A stretch of DNA of 64,000 nt from Xylanibacter ruminicola Ga6B6. Lineage in GTDB: Bacteria > Bacteroidota > Bacteroidia > Bacteroidales > Bacteroidaceae. Positions 23,050-31,039 of the stretch are shown one piece after another (positions within the stretch are counted from its first letter, which is position 1; the number at the start of each line of letters is the position of its first letter). The position numbers and the translations under genes were made by a program. The notes beneath the pieces are model-generated. The model saw only the letters and a list, made by a program, of their open reading frames with translations. It searched no databases and had not been told where the DNA came from. The stretch spans positions 24,886-88,885 of the forward strand of contig NZ_JHXD01000014.1 in NCBI RefSeq assembly GCF_000687715.1, given 5' to 3'.

Positions 23050-25185
23050 TTAGAAGAACAGGTAGCGGTTGTCTACCACACCAGCCTTCTGATACAATTC
23101 CTGCATGAAGATGCGAGCAGCCTGAGTGGCCTGCATCTGGAGCTGAGCCTCAGTCTGAGCAGCGTCGAACTTAGCGCCAGCGCGGTTGCTCTTCTTAACT
23201 ACCTTGAACAGGTAAGCACCACCGTTACCCTTAACCACCTTCTTGCTGAACTCACCAGCCTTAGCAGCTGCAACGGCACCAGCCAGAGCGGGCTCTGAAG
23301 CACCTGTGGCCTGTACGAATACAGGAGCCGAGAATGTGATCTGGTTAACTGAGTCGATGCGAGCACCCTTAGCCTTAGCAGCAGCCAGGTCGTTAACACC
23401 GGCCAGCTTAGCCTTAATCTGCTCGAACTTCTTATCGCGGATAACCTCGGCCTTAAGAACCTCCTTCAGGCTGCTCATGTCGCGGTAGCCTACAGGGTTG
23501 ATCTTAGTGAGGGCTACAACCAGCAGGTGATCGTTGTTACCGCACTCGTACAGTGGGCTAACCTCGCCTGGCTTAGCGTCGAAGATCCACTTCATAGTCT
23601 CACGGGTAGAACGCAGGTTAGCTACGTTGTGCTCGTAGTTGAACAGATCCTGACGTGGAGTAACCTTGAAACCGAACTTAGCGGCGTTCTTCTCCATATC
23701 CTCGATAGTCTTGTTCTCGCTTACAAACTGGCTGAACTTGTTGTAAGCCTCAGAGTATGTCTGCTTAGAGAAATCGATAGTGTGCTTGATAACAGCTGCA
23801 TCGTACTTGTCAACCATAGCCTTGCGAGCGGTAACCTGCAGGATGATGTTGCCCTGAGTAAACTCAAGGTTCTTAACATCGTTTACAGCCAGGTTGTTGA
23901 TAGCAGCGAGGTAGTTCTTCGACTCCTCGTCGATTGAGTTGCTGTTCTCGTACATAGCAGATGTGAGCCACTGCTTGGTGCCTGGCTGACCGTACTTCTG
24001 AGCCAGCTGCTCGAAATCAGCACCAGCCTTCAGAGCTGTGTAGATGCTGTCGGCAGTCTTCTTAGCGGCCTCTACGGTAGCACCGCCAACCTGAATCTGG
24101 CGATACTCGATAGAGTCGGGAGCCTGAGTCTTAGCAATCAGCTTAACAACGTTCAGAGTGTTATCGAAAGCGGTCTCGAATACAGCTGAAGTCTGACCTA
24201 CAGCCATTGAGTCGAGCTTAGCAGCGATGTCAGAAGGATAAGCGCGCTTGGTAGCAGCCATGCCAGTGTAGGCAAACTGCGACTGAGCCTTGCGAACCAC
24301 CTCGGCAGCGTTAGCACCGCTCTGCAGCTTGGTAGCTGCGTCGGTCATAGTCTTCATCAGCTCCTTGCGGTCGGCTGCTGAAGCTACTACCTGGAAGTCA
24401 ACATACTTAATATCGCGGCTCTCAACGTCCTGCTTAAACATCTCCTTCTCCTCGTCGTACTTAGCCTTCAGATCCTTGTCGTCAACCTTTACGTCGTTGT
24501 CGTTGATCGAAGAGTAAGCGATAGAAGCCAGCTGGATGTCGCTCTCGGTGTTCTGACCCTCGAAAGCCATCTTAGCTGAGATGGGGTTTGAGAGCAAGCA
24601 GTTGCTGAGCAGAGCCTGGTACTTCTGAGCCAGGGTGTTGGTGCGCAGCTGCTTCTCGATGAACTGCCAGTACTTGTAGATGGTCTGGTAGCTCTCAGCC
24701 AGCTGAGGATTTGAGCCAGCCTTCTTGTAATCGTCCAGGAACTTGGTGAGCATGGTAACGTCGAAACGACCAGTCTGCTGGTTTACGAATGGGCTCTGCA
24801 TCAACATGGGGTTTGTACCCTCCTTCATGATGTTCTGCAGCTCTTCGTCGGTAACTGTCAAACCGAGCTTCTCTGCCTCGTTGGCAATGATCTGCTCGTT
24901 AACGTACTGACTCCAAACCTGATCCTTAATCTGGTTCAGCTCCTCCTCAGAGAAGTTCTCGCGGTTCTGAGTAATCTTCAGAACGTCCTGATACTCATCA
25001 ACCAGGGCCTGGAAGTCCTGAACATTGATTTTGTTTCCTAACACTTCGCCAATCTGCTGTCGCTGCTGGTTCTTGGTTGCTTCGCAAGAACGGAAAGCTT
25101 CCTCAGCAATGAAGGCGAAAAGGCCTAAGCCGATAATGCAAACGAGGGCTACGCCTCTTTTACGGATTTTTCCTAATGCTGCCAT
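23050..25185 (-). CDS. ppiD: PpiD-type periplasmic peptidyl-prolyl isomerase
   Basis: 711 residues. An N-terminal membrane anchor (RGVALVCIIGLGLFAFIAEEA) is followed by a SurA/PpiD N-terminal chaperone region (VLGNKINVQDFQALVDEYQD), a parvulin-like segment around residues 330-450 (DSIEYRQIQVGGATVEAAKKTADSIYTAL fits the domain's start), and a long helical C-terminal part. It helps outer-membrane proteins fold, anchored in the inner membrane. It is the last gene of a leftward envelope operon and has its own -7 element. No parvulin active-site residue was checked. Confidence 0.87.
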   Translation of the reverse strand: MAALGKIRKRGVALVCIIGLGLFAFIAEEAFRSCEATKNQQRQQIGEVLGNKINVQDFQALVDEYQDVLKITQNRENFSEEELNQIKDQVWSQYVNEQIIANEAEKLGLTVTDEELQNIMKEGTNPMLMQSPFVNQQTGRFDVTMLTKFLDDYKKAGSNPQLAESYQTIYKYWQFIEKQLRTNTLAQKYQALLSNCLLSNPISAKMAFEGQNTESDIQLASIAYSSINDNDVKVDDKDLKAKYDEEKEMFKQDVESRDIKYVDFQVVASAADRKELMKTMTDAATKLQSGANAAEVVRKAQSQFAYTGMAATKRAYPSDIAAKLDSMAVGQTSAVFETAFDNTLNVVKLIAKTQAPDSIEYRQIQVGGATVEAAKKTADSIYTALKAGADFEQLAQKYGQPGTKQWLTSAMYENSNSIDEESKNYLAAINNLAVNDVKNLEFTQGNIILQVTARKAMVDKYDAAVIKHTIDFSKQTYSEAYNKFSQFVSENKTIEDMEKNAAKFGFKVTPRQDLFNYEHNVANLRSTRETMKWIFDAKPGEVSPLYECGNNDHLLVVALTKINPVGYRDMSSLKEVLKAEVIRDKKFEQIKAKLAGVNDLAAAKAKGARIDSVNQITFSAPVFVQATGASEPALAGAVAAAKAGEFSKKVVKGNGGAYLFKVVKKSNRAGAKFDAAQTEAQLQMQATQAARIFMQELYQKAGVVDNRYLFF

Positions 25186-25225
25186 AATGTATTTAAATTT
25201 TTAATTATTATTCATAAAACGGGTG

Positions 25226-25233
25226 CAAAATTA
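25226..25233 (-). promoter_or_regulatory. -7 element for ppiD
   Basis: TAATTTTG on the minus strand, 41 bases before the ATG; the -33 is poor. Confidence 0.45.
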
Positions 25234-25277
25234 ATAAATTTGTTCGAAACGACCTAATTTTTTCGTATAAATTTTGG

Positions 25278-26555
25278 CTATTCGGTAATGTTTAATCGCA
25301 CCAATTCGATTTTTGTTGCCGTATTCTTGATGATTTTAAACTCGTAGCGGCCCATTTTTACTACCTCGTTCAGTTTGGGGAACGACTGATACTCGTGCAG
25401 AATCAGGCCTCCCAGAGTCATATATTCATCGCTTTCGGGCAAGTCGAGATCAAACATCTCATTGATCTTTGCTATCTCCAATCGGGCTGATAGCATGTAT
25501 TCGTGGTCGCCCAGTTGTTTGGCCACGTGGTTAGTATTGTCGTGCTCGTCTTCAATCTCGCCTGTAATCTCTTCCATGATGTCCTCTAACGATACCAGTC
25601 CGCTGGTGCCGCCAAACTCGTCCACTACCACGGCCAGCGAGCGTTTCTGCTGCATCAGCTGGGCCATCAGTTTCGATGCCAGCATGGTTTCGGGCACGAA
25701 AGAGATTTCTCTTACTAATTGGCAATTTTCAATGGATGATTGATAATTGTTTTTATCCAGTCGGAACATGTCGCTGGAATGCACATAACCGATGATATGG
25801 TCGATATCCTCGTGATAAACCAGAATCTTTGAGTGACCGCTCTCGATAAACACCTGTCGCAGCTGTTCGATGGTGTCGGTATCCTCTACCGCATCAATCT
25901 CGGTACGGGGTACCATACAGTCGCGGATCTTGGTCTCCGAGAAGTCGAGTGCATTCTGGAAAATCTTTACTTCTTCCTCGATTTCATCGTCATTATCGGC
26001 GTTATCGATACTGGTCTGAACCAGGTAGTCGAGGTCAACTTTCGTAAACTCCTTTTCCTCGCCGGCGCTCTTCATGCGGATGCCAATCAGGCGCAACAGT
26101 CCCTTCGACAGCAGCGTGGCAAAGCGCGATATGGGGTAAAGCACCACATAGCATATCCATGCAGGCACGGCAAACACCGTGAGCAATGTGTTAGGATTGT
26201 TCTTAAAAATGGATTTGGGCAGGAACTCGCCAGTAAACAGCACTACCAGTGTTGAAAGCAGTGTGTCGGCCGTTACCCTCACCCCGTCGCTCAACGGCGC
26301 AAACAGTGTGGCGTCGAACAGCTGGGCAAACAGGATACCGTAGATTACCAGCGCGATGTTGTTGCCCACCAGCATGGTAGATACAAAGTTATTGGGGTGC
26401 TGGTAGAATACGTGGATGATGCGCTGCGAAAAACGGTTCTTTTCGCGATCCATCTCGGCACGCAGACGGTTGGATGAGATAAAAGCTATCTCCATGCCCG
26501 AGAAGAAGGCCGAGAACAGCATCGAAACCAGTAGCCAGATAATCGTAGTAGTCAT
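25278..26555 (-). CDS. CNNM/CorC-HlyC family membrane protein
   Basis: 425 residues: a DUF21/CNNM membrane domain (LLVSMLFSAFFSGMEIAFIS at the N-terminus and three more segments to about 150), a pair of CBS domains about 200-330 (RDCMVPRTEIDAVE; SLAVVVDEFGGTSGLVSLED), and a C-terminal CorC_HlyC domain. Family members are linked to Mg2+ or Co2+ export or tolerance. It starts 4 bases after the lptC stop, within the envelope operon. A second family member, GldE-like, is at 52352-53665. Confidence 0.9.
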   Translation of the reverse strand: MTTTIIWLLVSMLFSAFFSGMEIAFISSNRLRAEMDREKNRFSQRIIHVFYQHPNNFVSTMLVGNNIALVIYGILFAQLFDATLFAPLSDGVRVTADTLLSTLVVLFTGEFLPKSIFKNNPNTLLTVFAVPAWICYVVLYPISRFATLLSKGLLRLIGIRMKSAGEEKEFTKVDLDYLVQTSIDNADNDDEIEEEVKIFQNALDFSETKIRDCMVPRTEIDAVEDTDTIEQLRQVFIESGHSKILVYHEDIDHIIGYVHSSDMFRLDKNNYQSSIENCQLVREISFVPETMLASKLMAQLMQQKRSLAVVVDEFGGTSGLVSLEDIMEEITGEIEDEHDNTNHVAKQLGDHEYMLSARLEIAKINEMFDLDLPESDEYMTLGGLILHEYQSFPKLNEVVKMGRYEFKIIKNTATKIELVRLNITE

Positions 26556-26559
26556 ATCA

Positions 26560-27225
26560 TCAGTGCTTTCTATGTTTCTGAAGCTGTGGGCGCAACGATG
26601 GCTGTACCTGTGCGGTATCGGGCTGGGCGCCGGGTTTCTGCGTAGTGGTATCGTTCTGCTCGCCGGTCATATCCTCGCGCTGGAACGAGCCCTTCGAGTT
26701 GCTGACGGTATAGTGCGACATATGTTCGTCAGACAGGAAATAAGTGCCCTCCATGCTGCGTTCGGGGGTGGTAACCTTCGAATATACATTCGAGTACAGT
26801 TCGTGGCGCATACCGTCCCAAAACAGCTCTTCGCTCTCAAACAGTAGTCCGTTTATATTACGTATACGTACGCGTCCGCGCAGATGCCACAGCTTTTTCT
26901 GATCGTAATACTTGGCTGAGTCGGCCTGGATATAGGCCTCTACGTGGAATTTCTCGTCGAATTGCTCGAAGAAAACGCCTTTTTCGAACAGCCAGTACGA
27001 GGGATTCTTAACCGTGTTAACATCCCAGCGCTCGGTTACAATCTTGTATTTGATTACGCCGCTGTCGCTAATCAGCGTATTAACGCCATACGACGTCATC
27101 ACCGACACCGAATCGCGGTCGTGTATAGCGGCTGCCGTGTGCTCGTGCACCTCGGTACAACCGCCTAATATCATTGCTGCAAACGCGGCTACGGCTATTA
27201 TTCTACCTTCCACTTTGCGAACCAT
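26560..27225 (-). CDS. lptC: LptC-like LPS-export periplasmic protein
   Basis: 221 residues. The signal peptide ends in a lipobox (AAMILGGC), making it a likely lipoprotein, and the body is the LptC/OstA-like beta-jellyroll (SDSGVIKYKIVTERWDV, then FHVEAYIQADSAKYYDQKKLWHLRGRVRI, which shows the alternating strand pattern). It bridges LPS from the LptBFG permease toward LptA. The C-terminal tail is Gln/Pro-rich. The start at 27225 overlaps the preceding gene by 28 bases; the next Met would cut the signal peptide, so the overlap is accepted. Confidence 0.85.
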   Translation of the reverse strand: MVRKVEGRIIAVAAFAAMILGGCTEVHEHTAAAIHDRDSVSVMTSYGVNTLISDSGVIKYKIVTERWDVNTVKNPSYWLFEKGVFFEQFDEKFHVEAYIQADSAKYYDQKKLWHLRGRVRIRNINGLLFESEELFWDGMRHELYSNVYSKVTTPERSMEGTYFLSDEHMSHYTVSNSKGSFQREDMTGEQNDTTTQKPGAQPDTAQVQPSLRPQLQKHRKH

Positions 27226-28484
27226 CTCTCGTTGAATGTCAGACCGATGTTCAGGCGGAACATCGTTTCCTTAATCATATTATCAGCCGAACGGTTTACA
27301 ACCTGTCCGCTGATATTCAGATACGAACGACCGTTGTAGCCGTTCATGATGGGGATACCGAAACCAATGCTGGCCGAGAGCTCTTTGGGGCCCTCTTTAC
27401 CGTTAATATAATAATAAGGTGTGGCCATACCTACACCCGCACGATAGCGCACGCGCTGCAGGAACTTACGACCCATGGGGCGTGGAGTCCACTCGGCACC
27501 CAGGTTAAAGCGGTAGCTGTCTTTAAGCAAGCCCGACTTCAAGGTGTAAGTCTTGGCCTGTGAGTCGAACGAAGGATAATCTACGCTACCCCACTTCTGC
27601 ATGGTAAAGTCGGCACCCATACGGAACTGCTGTCCGTGGTTGTAAGCCAAACCAAAACCAAAGCTGGTAGGAATGCTCAGCGCGTCGGCAAGCTTATAAG
27701 CTGTGGTATCGGCCTTGCTGATAGTAGAGTTGCTGTTGATAACCGAGCAGTTGGCATCGGCCTTCAGCGAGTGGCCTGGAGTCCATGTGGCACCCAGGGT
27801 GATGTTATCCTGCTTGCTCAGGGGCAGTTCGAGCTGCATACCAAGGTCGAGCTTATAGCTGCTGATATCGGTTGTGTACAGCATCTGCAGGGCGCTTACG
27901 TTGCTGGCGCTGCTACTGCTGGTGATGGTGCGGTTGTAGTCGCCCCAGAAGTACGACAGGTTGGCACCAATGCTCAGGGGCTTGAACAGGCGGATACCGG
28001 TACCGATAAACAGCTGGTGGATACCGCCATCGCCCTTGTTGGTTGTAGTCATCTTGGTGATGTTGGCATCGTTCAGATATTCGCTCTGTGAGTAGTTATA
28101 GCCGATGTTAGAGTAAGGCAGTACGCCGAAGGTCACACCCACACCCTTGAAGGCACGGAACTGACCAACCACGTAGTCGAAACCGCCACTCTTACCGTTC
28201 ATTTTCTTGCCGTTTTCCTTAAAGTTGGTAATCTGACCCGACAGACCGGCATCGAACAGCATGGTAAGTGAGTCGACAGCCGAGTACGAAGCGGGGTTCA
28301 TAGGGTTAACCTCGTTACCGCGACGCATGGCTACACCCACGCCGTTCATACCTTTATTAAATCCTACACTCTGATCAGTCAGATCACCTAAGCCAAACTG
28401 GCTATAGGGAGAATTAGTGTTGCTCTGTGCAAAAGCCGATGTCGTCATGGTTGCTAAGACGAAACTGGCGAGAATTTTATTCAT
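27198..28484 (-). CDS. FadL/PorV-like outer-membrane beta-barrel protein
   Basis: 428 residues with a signal peptide (MNKILASFVLATMTTSAFAQ). The mature start NTNSPYSQFGLGDL and the NPASYSAVDSL segment are hallmarks of Bacteroidetes outer-membrane barrels related to FadL/OmpP1 and PorV. Alternating hydrophobic strands run to the end. It probably forms an outer-membrane channel; the cargo is unknown. It is first of the envelope operon (barrel, LptC, CorC-like, PpiD), and its promoter at 28524-28531 is divergent from the DUF4105 gene. Confidence 0.78.
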   Translation of the reverse strand: MNKILASFVLATMTTSAFAQSNTNSPYSQFGLGDLTDQSVGFNKGMNGVGVAMRRGNEVNPMNPASYSAVDSLTMLFDAGLSGQITNFKENGKKMNGKSGGFDYVVGQFRAFKGVGVTFGVLPYSNIGYNYSQSEYLNDANITKMTTTNKGDGGIHQLFIGTGIRLFKPLSIGANLSYFWGDYNRTITSSSSASNVSALQMLYTTDISSYKLDLGMQLELPLSKQDNITLGATWTPGHSLKADANCSVINSNSTISKADTTAYKLADALSIPTSFGFGLAYNHGQQFRMGADFTMQKWGSVDYPSFDSQAKTYTLKSGLLKDSYRFNLGAEWTPRPMGRKFLQRVRYRAGVGMATPYYYINGKEGPKELSASIGFGIPIMNGYNGRSYLNISGQVVNRSADNMIKETMFRLNIGLTFNERWFAKWKVE

Positions 28485-28523
28485 ATTTAATCTTTTAATT
28501 CAGTTGAAAAACTTTTCAGCGTG

Positions 28524-28531
28524 CAAAATTA
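28524..28531 (-). promoter_or_regulatory. -7 element of the envelope operon
   Basis: TAATTTTG on the minus strand, about 40 bases before the barrel-protein ATG at 28484. Confidence 0.5.
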
Positions 28532-28575
28532 TCAAAAAAAAACGAAGAAATGGCTTTTTCTTCGAAAATATAAGT

Positions 28576-28583
28576 TATTTTTG
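28576..28583 (+). promoter_or_regulatory. -7 element of the DUF4105 gene
   Basis: TATTTTTG followed by CATC, 19 bases before the ATG at 28603. The upstream in-frame ATG at 28417 precedes it and is excluded. Confidence 0.5.
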
Positions 28584-28602
28584 CATCGTGAAACATTTAA
28601 AA

Positions 28603-29784
28603 ATGAAAATTAAGAGCCTGCTAACCACAGCTATCCTGCTGAGTGTCAGCTACATAACGCCAATTTACGCGCAATCGGCAGCAAATACCGAGAATGGCGC
28701 TTTTGTGTCTGTTGAGTCGAATATCGATCCGATGGACTCGGTTGAAGTGAGTTTACTGACCTGTTCGCCCCACGAAGAAATCTACAGTTTGTACGGTCAT
28801 GCAGCCATCCGATGGCATCAGGGCGACACCGATCTGGTGTTTAACTGGGGCATGTTCAGCTTCAGCAAACCCTACTTTGCCCTGCGCTTCGTATTCGGAC
28901 TGACTGATTACGAGCTGGCCGCCTACCCCTTTGAGCGTTTCTGGCCCTACTACCAGCAATGGGGCAGCAGCATTACCGAGCAGGTGCTGAACCTTACCAA
29001 CAATGAGAAGCGTACCCTACAGCGCCTGTTGGGCGAAAACCTGCAGGAAGAGAATCGTGTATATCGCTATAATTTCTTCTATAACAACTGTTCAACCAAA
29101 CCTAGAGATGTTATCGAGAAAAGTATTGAAGGACAAGTGGTTTACGAAGAGAGAAGCGACTATCAGCCAACCTTCCGAGAGATGGTGCGCGAGTGCAACC
29201 GCAACCACCGGTGGTCGAAGTTTGGTAACGATATGCTGCTGGGTGTAAAAGCCGACCTGGCTACCACCCGCGAGGAGCAGGAGTTCTTGCCCATGAACCT
29301 GATGACCGACTTTGCGCATGCGCAGGTATATAAGGATGGCCAGTACCGTCCGCTGATCAAGGAACAGCGCCTGCTGGTGCCACCAGGCGTGCAGGTGATA
29401 GAGCCCGACTTCTTCCTGACACCTACCGAAATGGCCGTACTGCTGCTGATTATATCGGTATGTATAGGCCTGTACGAATGGAAGAGTAAGCGCATTGTAA
29501 AATGGTGGGATGTACTGCTGATGACCATTCAAGGCCTGGCAGGCTTAGTGCTTACGGTGATGATTTTCTCGCAGCACCCCACTACATCGCTTAATCTGAA
29601 TCTGCTGCTGTTCAATCCTCTGCCGCTGCTGTTTATACCAGCCGTAATCAAAGGCAAACGTAACCTGTGGACCAAGCTGCTGCTGGTAATGCTGATACTG
29701 TACGGACTGGGTGGCATACTGCAGAGTTATTCGGAGGGAATGTGGATTGTGGCACTATGTTTGCTGATACGTTGTAAGAAATGA
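28603..29784 (+). CDS. DUF4105 membrane protein
   Basis: 393 residues from the ATG at 28603, which begins a signal peptide (MKIKSLLTTAILLSVSYITP). The DUF4105 domain covers about 45-200: LLTCSPHEEIYSLYGHAAIR, then FNWGMFSF, and YNFFYNNCSTKPRDVIE. The conserved His and Cys in GHAAIR and NNCSTKPR resemble a papain-like (NlpC/P60-type) pair, so it may be a hydrolase; the function is unproven. The C-terminal 130 residues hold four or five membrane segments. The stop overlaps the next gene (ATGA), so the two are coupled. Confidence 0.85.
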   Translation: MKIKSLLTTAILLSVSYITPIYAQSAANTENGAFVSVESNIDPMDSVEVSLLTCSPHEEIYSLYGHAAIRWHQGDTDLVFNWGMFSFSKPYFALRFVFGLTDYELAAYPFERFWPYYQQWGSSITEQVLNLTNNEKRTLQRLLGENLQEENRVYRYNFFYNNCSTKPRDVIEKSIEGQVVYEERSDYQPTFREMVRECNRNHRWSKFGNDMLLGVKADLATTREEQEFLPMNLMTDFAHAQVYKDGQYRPLIKEQRLLVPPGVQVIEPDFFLTPTEMAVLLLIISVCIGLYEWKSKRIVKWWDVLLMTIQGLAGLVLTVMIFSQHPTTSLNLNLLLFNPLPLLFIPAVIKGKRNLWTKLLLVMLILYGLGGILQSYSEGMWIVALCLLIRCKK

Positions 29785-30944
29785 AGAATAGATATCTATA
29801 CGTCACGCTGCTTACGATGTTGGCACTCAGCTCGCAAGCGCAGCAACAGAAGGGAGTCAGCCCCCGTCTGGTGGTAAATATTACCATCGACCAGCTGCTG
29901 ACCGACTATCCCGCTCTGTTCGATGATGGATTAATCTATGAGCAAGGTTTCTATCCCTACAGTCAAGTTGACCTGTCGTCTGCCATTTCGTCAGTCGTTA
30001 CAGGCACATCGTCATTCTATCACACCATTACGGCCGATAAATGGCTCGACCGTCAGTCGTTGCAAACCGTAGCGGCTACCCCCGATGAAATCGCCGTTTC
30101 TACATTGGCCGACGAGTTGAAGATAGCCACCAAGGGTGCCGGCAAGGTATGTGCTGTGGCTGCAAAAAAAGAGACAGCAGCGCTGCTTTCAGGCCATAAT
30201 GTAGATCGCTTGGAATGGAATGATGACAAGCGTAGAAATTTGGATGCTACCAGTTTGACGGTTAAAGCTTTACAGCTGGTTGTTGAAGAAAGACTTGGGC
30301 AAGATTCTATCCCAGATCTGCTGTTTCTGCAGTACGAAAAAGAAGATTACCAATCAGCCTTGCAAAAGCTGGTGATTGAGATACAGCGCATGGTTGGCAA
30401 GGAGCACGCTCTGTTTGTGCTCACCTCTACCGGCTATCGCGATGTAAATACCGATGAATACGCCAAATATAACATCCCTACGGGTGTGTACTATACCAAC
30501 CGCACTGCCAACCTGCTGAATATGTACCTAGGTGCCCTGTGGGGCCAGGGCAAGTACGTAGAGGGCAGCTATCGCAACCAGCTGTACCTGAACCATCAGC
30601 TGTTGGAGCAGAAGCGTATCGCCTTGTCGGATGCCACCCAGAAGGCAAAGGAGTTCCTGCTGCAGATTTCAGGTGTAAAGCGTGTTCAGATACATCTGTA
30701 CGAGACCCATATGGGCGATCTGCAGGTAGAGCTGGCACCTGGCTGGCAGATGCAGAACGACGACACTCACGAGCAACTTAAAACCAAGCAGCCACTGGCC
30801 TGCTTCCCCATTATATTCTATGGTGCCAATATACCCGCACAGAAGGTGCAGGCACCCGTTAGCATAGAGCGTATTGCCCCCACAATTTCGAAGGCAATCC
30901 GCATTCGTGCCCCCAATGCATGTATGGCTACACCTCTTTTTTAA
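29781..30944 (+). CDS. Alkaline-phosphatase-superfamily-like exported protein (probably inactive)
   Basis: 387 residues with a signal peptide (ending SSQAQ). The mature start PRLVVNITIDQLLTDYPALF aligns with Bacteroidetes secreted phosphatase/pyrophosphatase-type enzymes, giving the first metal-binding Asp, and SSAISSVVTGTSSFYHTI occupies the nucleophile region, with Ser where Thr is usual. The later metal-binding motifs (typically DH and HG pairs) are not recognisable and the protein is shorter than the usual 500 or so residues. It may have a structural rather than catalytic role. It is coupled to the DUF4105 gene. Confidence 0.6.
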   Translation: MKNRYLYVTLLTMLALSSQAQQQKGVSPRLVVNITIDQLLTDYPALFDDGLIYEQGFYPYSQVDLSSAISSVVTGTSSFYHTITADKWLDRQSLQTVAATPDEIAVSTLADELKIATKGAGKVCAVAAKKETAALLSGHNVDRLEWNDDKRRNLDATSLTVKALQLVVEERLGQDSIPDLLFLQYEKEDYQSALQKLVIEIQRMVGKEHALFVLTSTGYRDVNTDEYAKYNIPTGVYYTNRTANLLNMYLGALWGQGKYVEGSYRNQLYLNHQLLEQKRIALSDATQKAKEFLLQISGVKRVQIHLYETHMGDLQVELAPGWQMQNDDTHEQLKTKQPLACFPIIFYGANIPAQKVQAPVSIERIAPTISKAIRIRAPNACMATPLF

Positions 30945-30952
30945 TAAAAAGG

Positions 30953-30984
30953 CTTGGTGGTTAAAAATTTTTTTTGTAATTTTG
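30953..30984 (+). promoter_or_regulatory. Promoter of secA
   Basis: CTTG at 30953-30956 (one mismatch to TTTG), 20 bp, TAATTTTG at 30977-30984; 55-base leader to the ATG at 31040. Confidence 0.5.
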
Positions 30985-31039
30985 CCGCCGTTTTATAACG
31001 ACATACATCAACAATTAAGTAAAAAAATAAAAATTAAAT

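Noticed and set aside
18050..23050. Integration (att) repeats or a tRNA at the island edges
   Set aside because: I compared both edges by eye and saw no direct repeat, tRNA or integrase gene; only terminator stems occur there.
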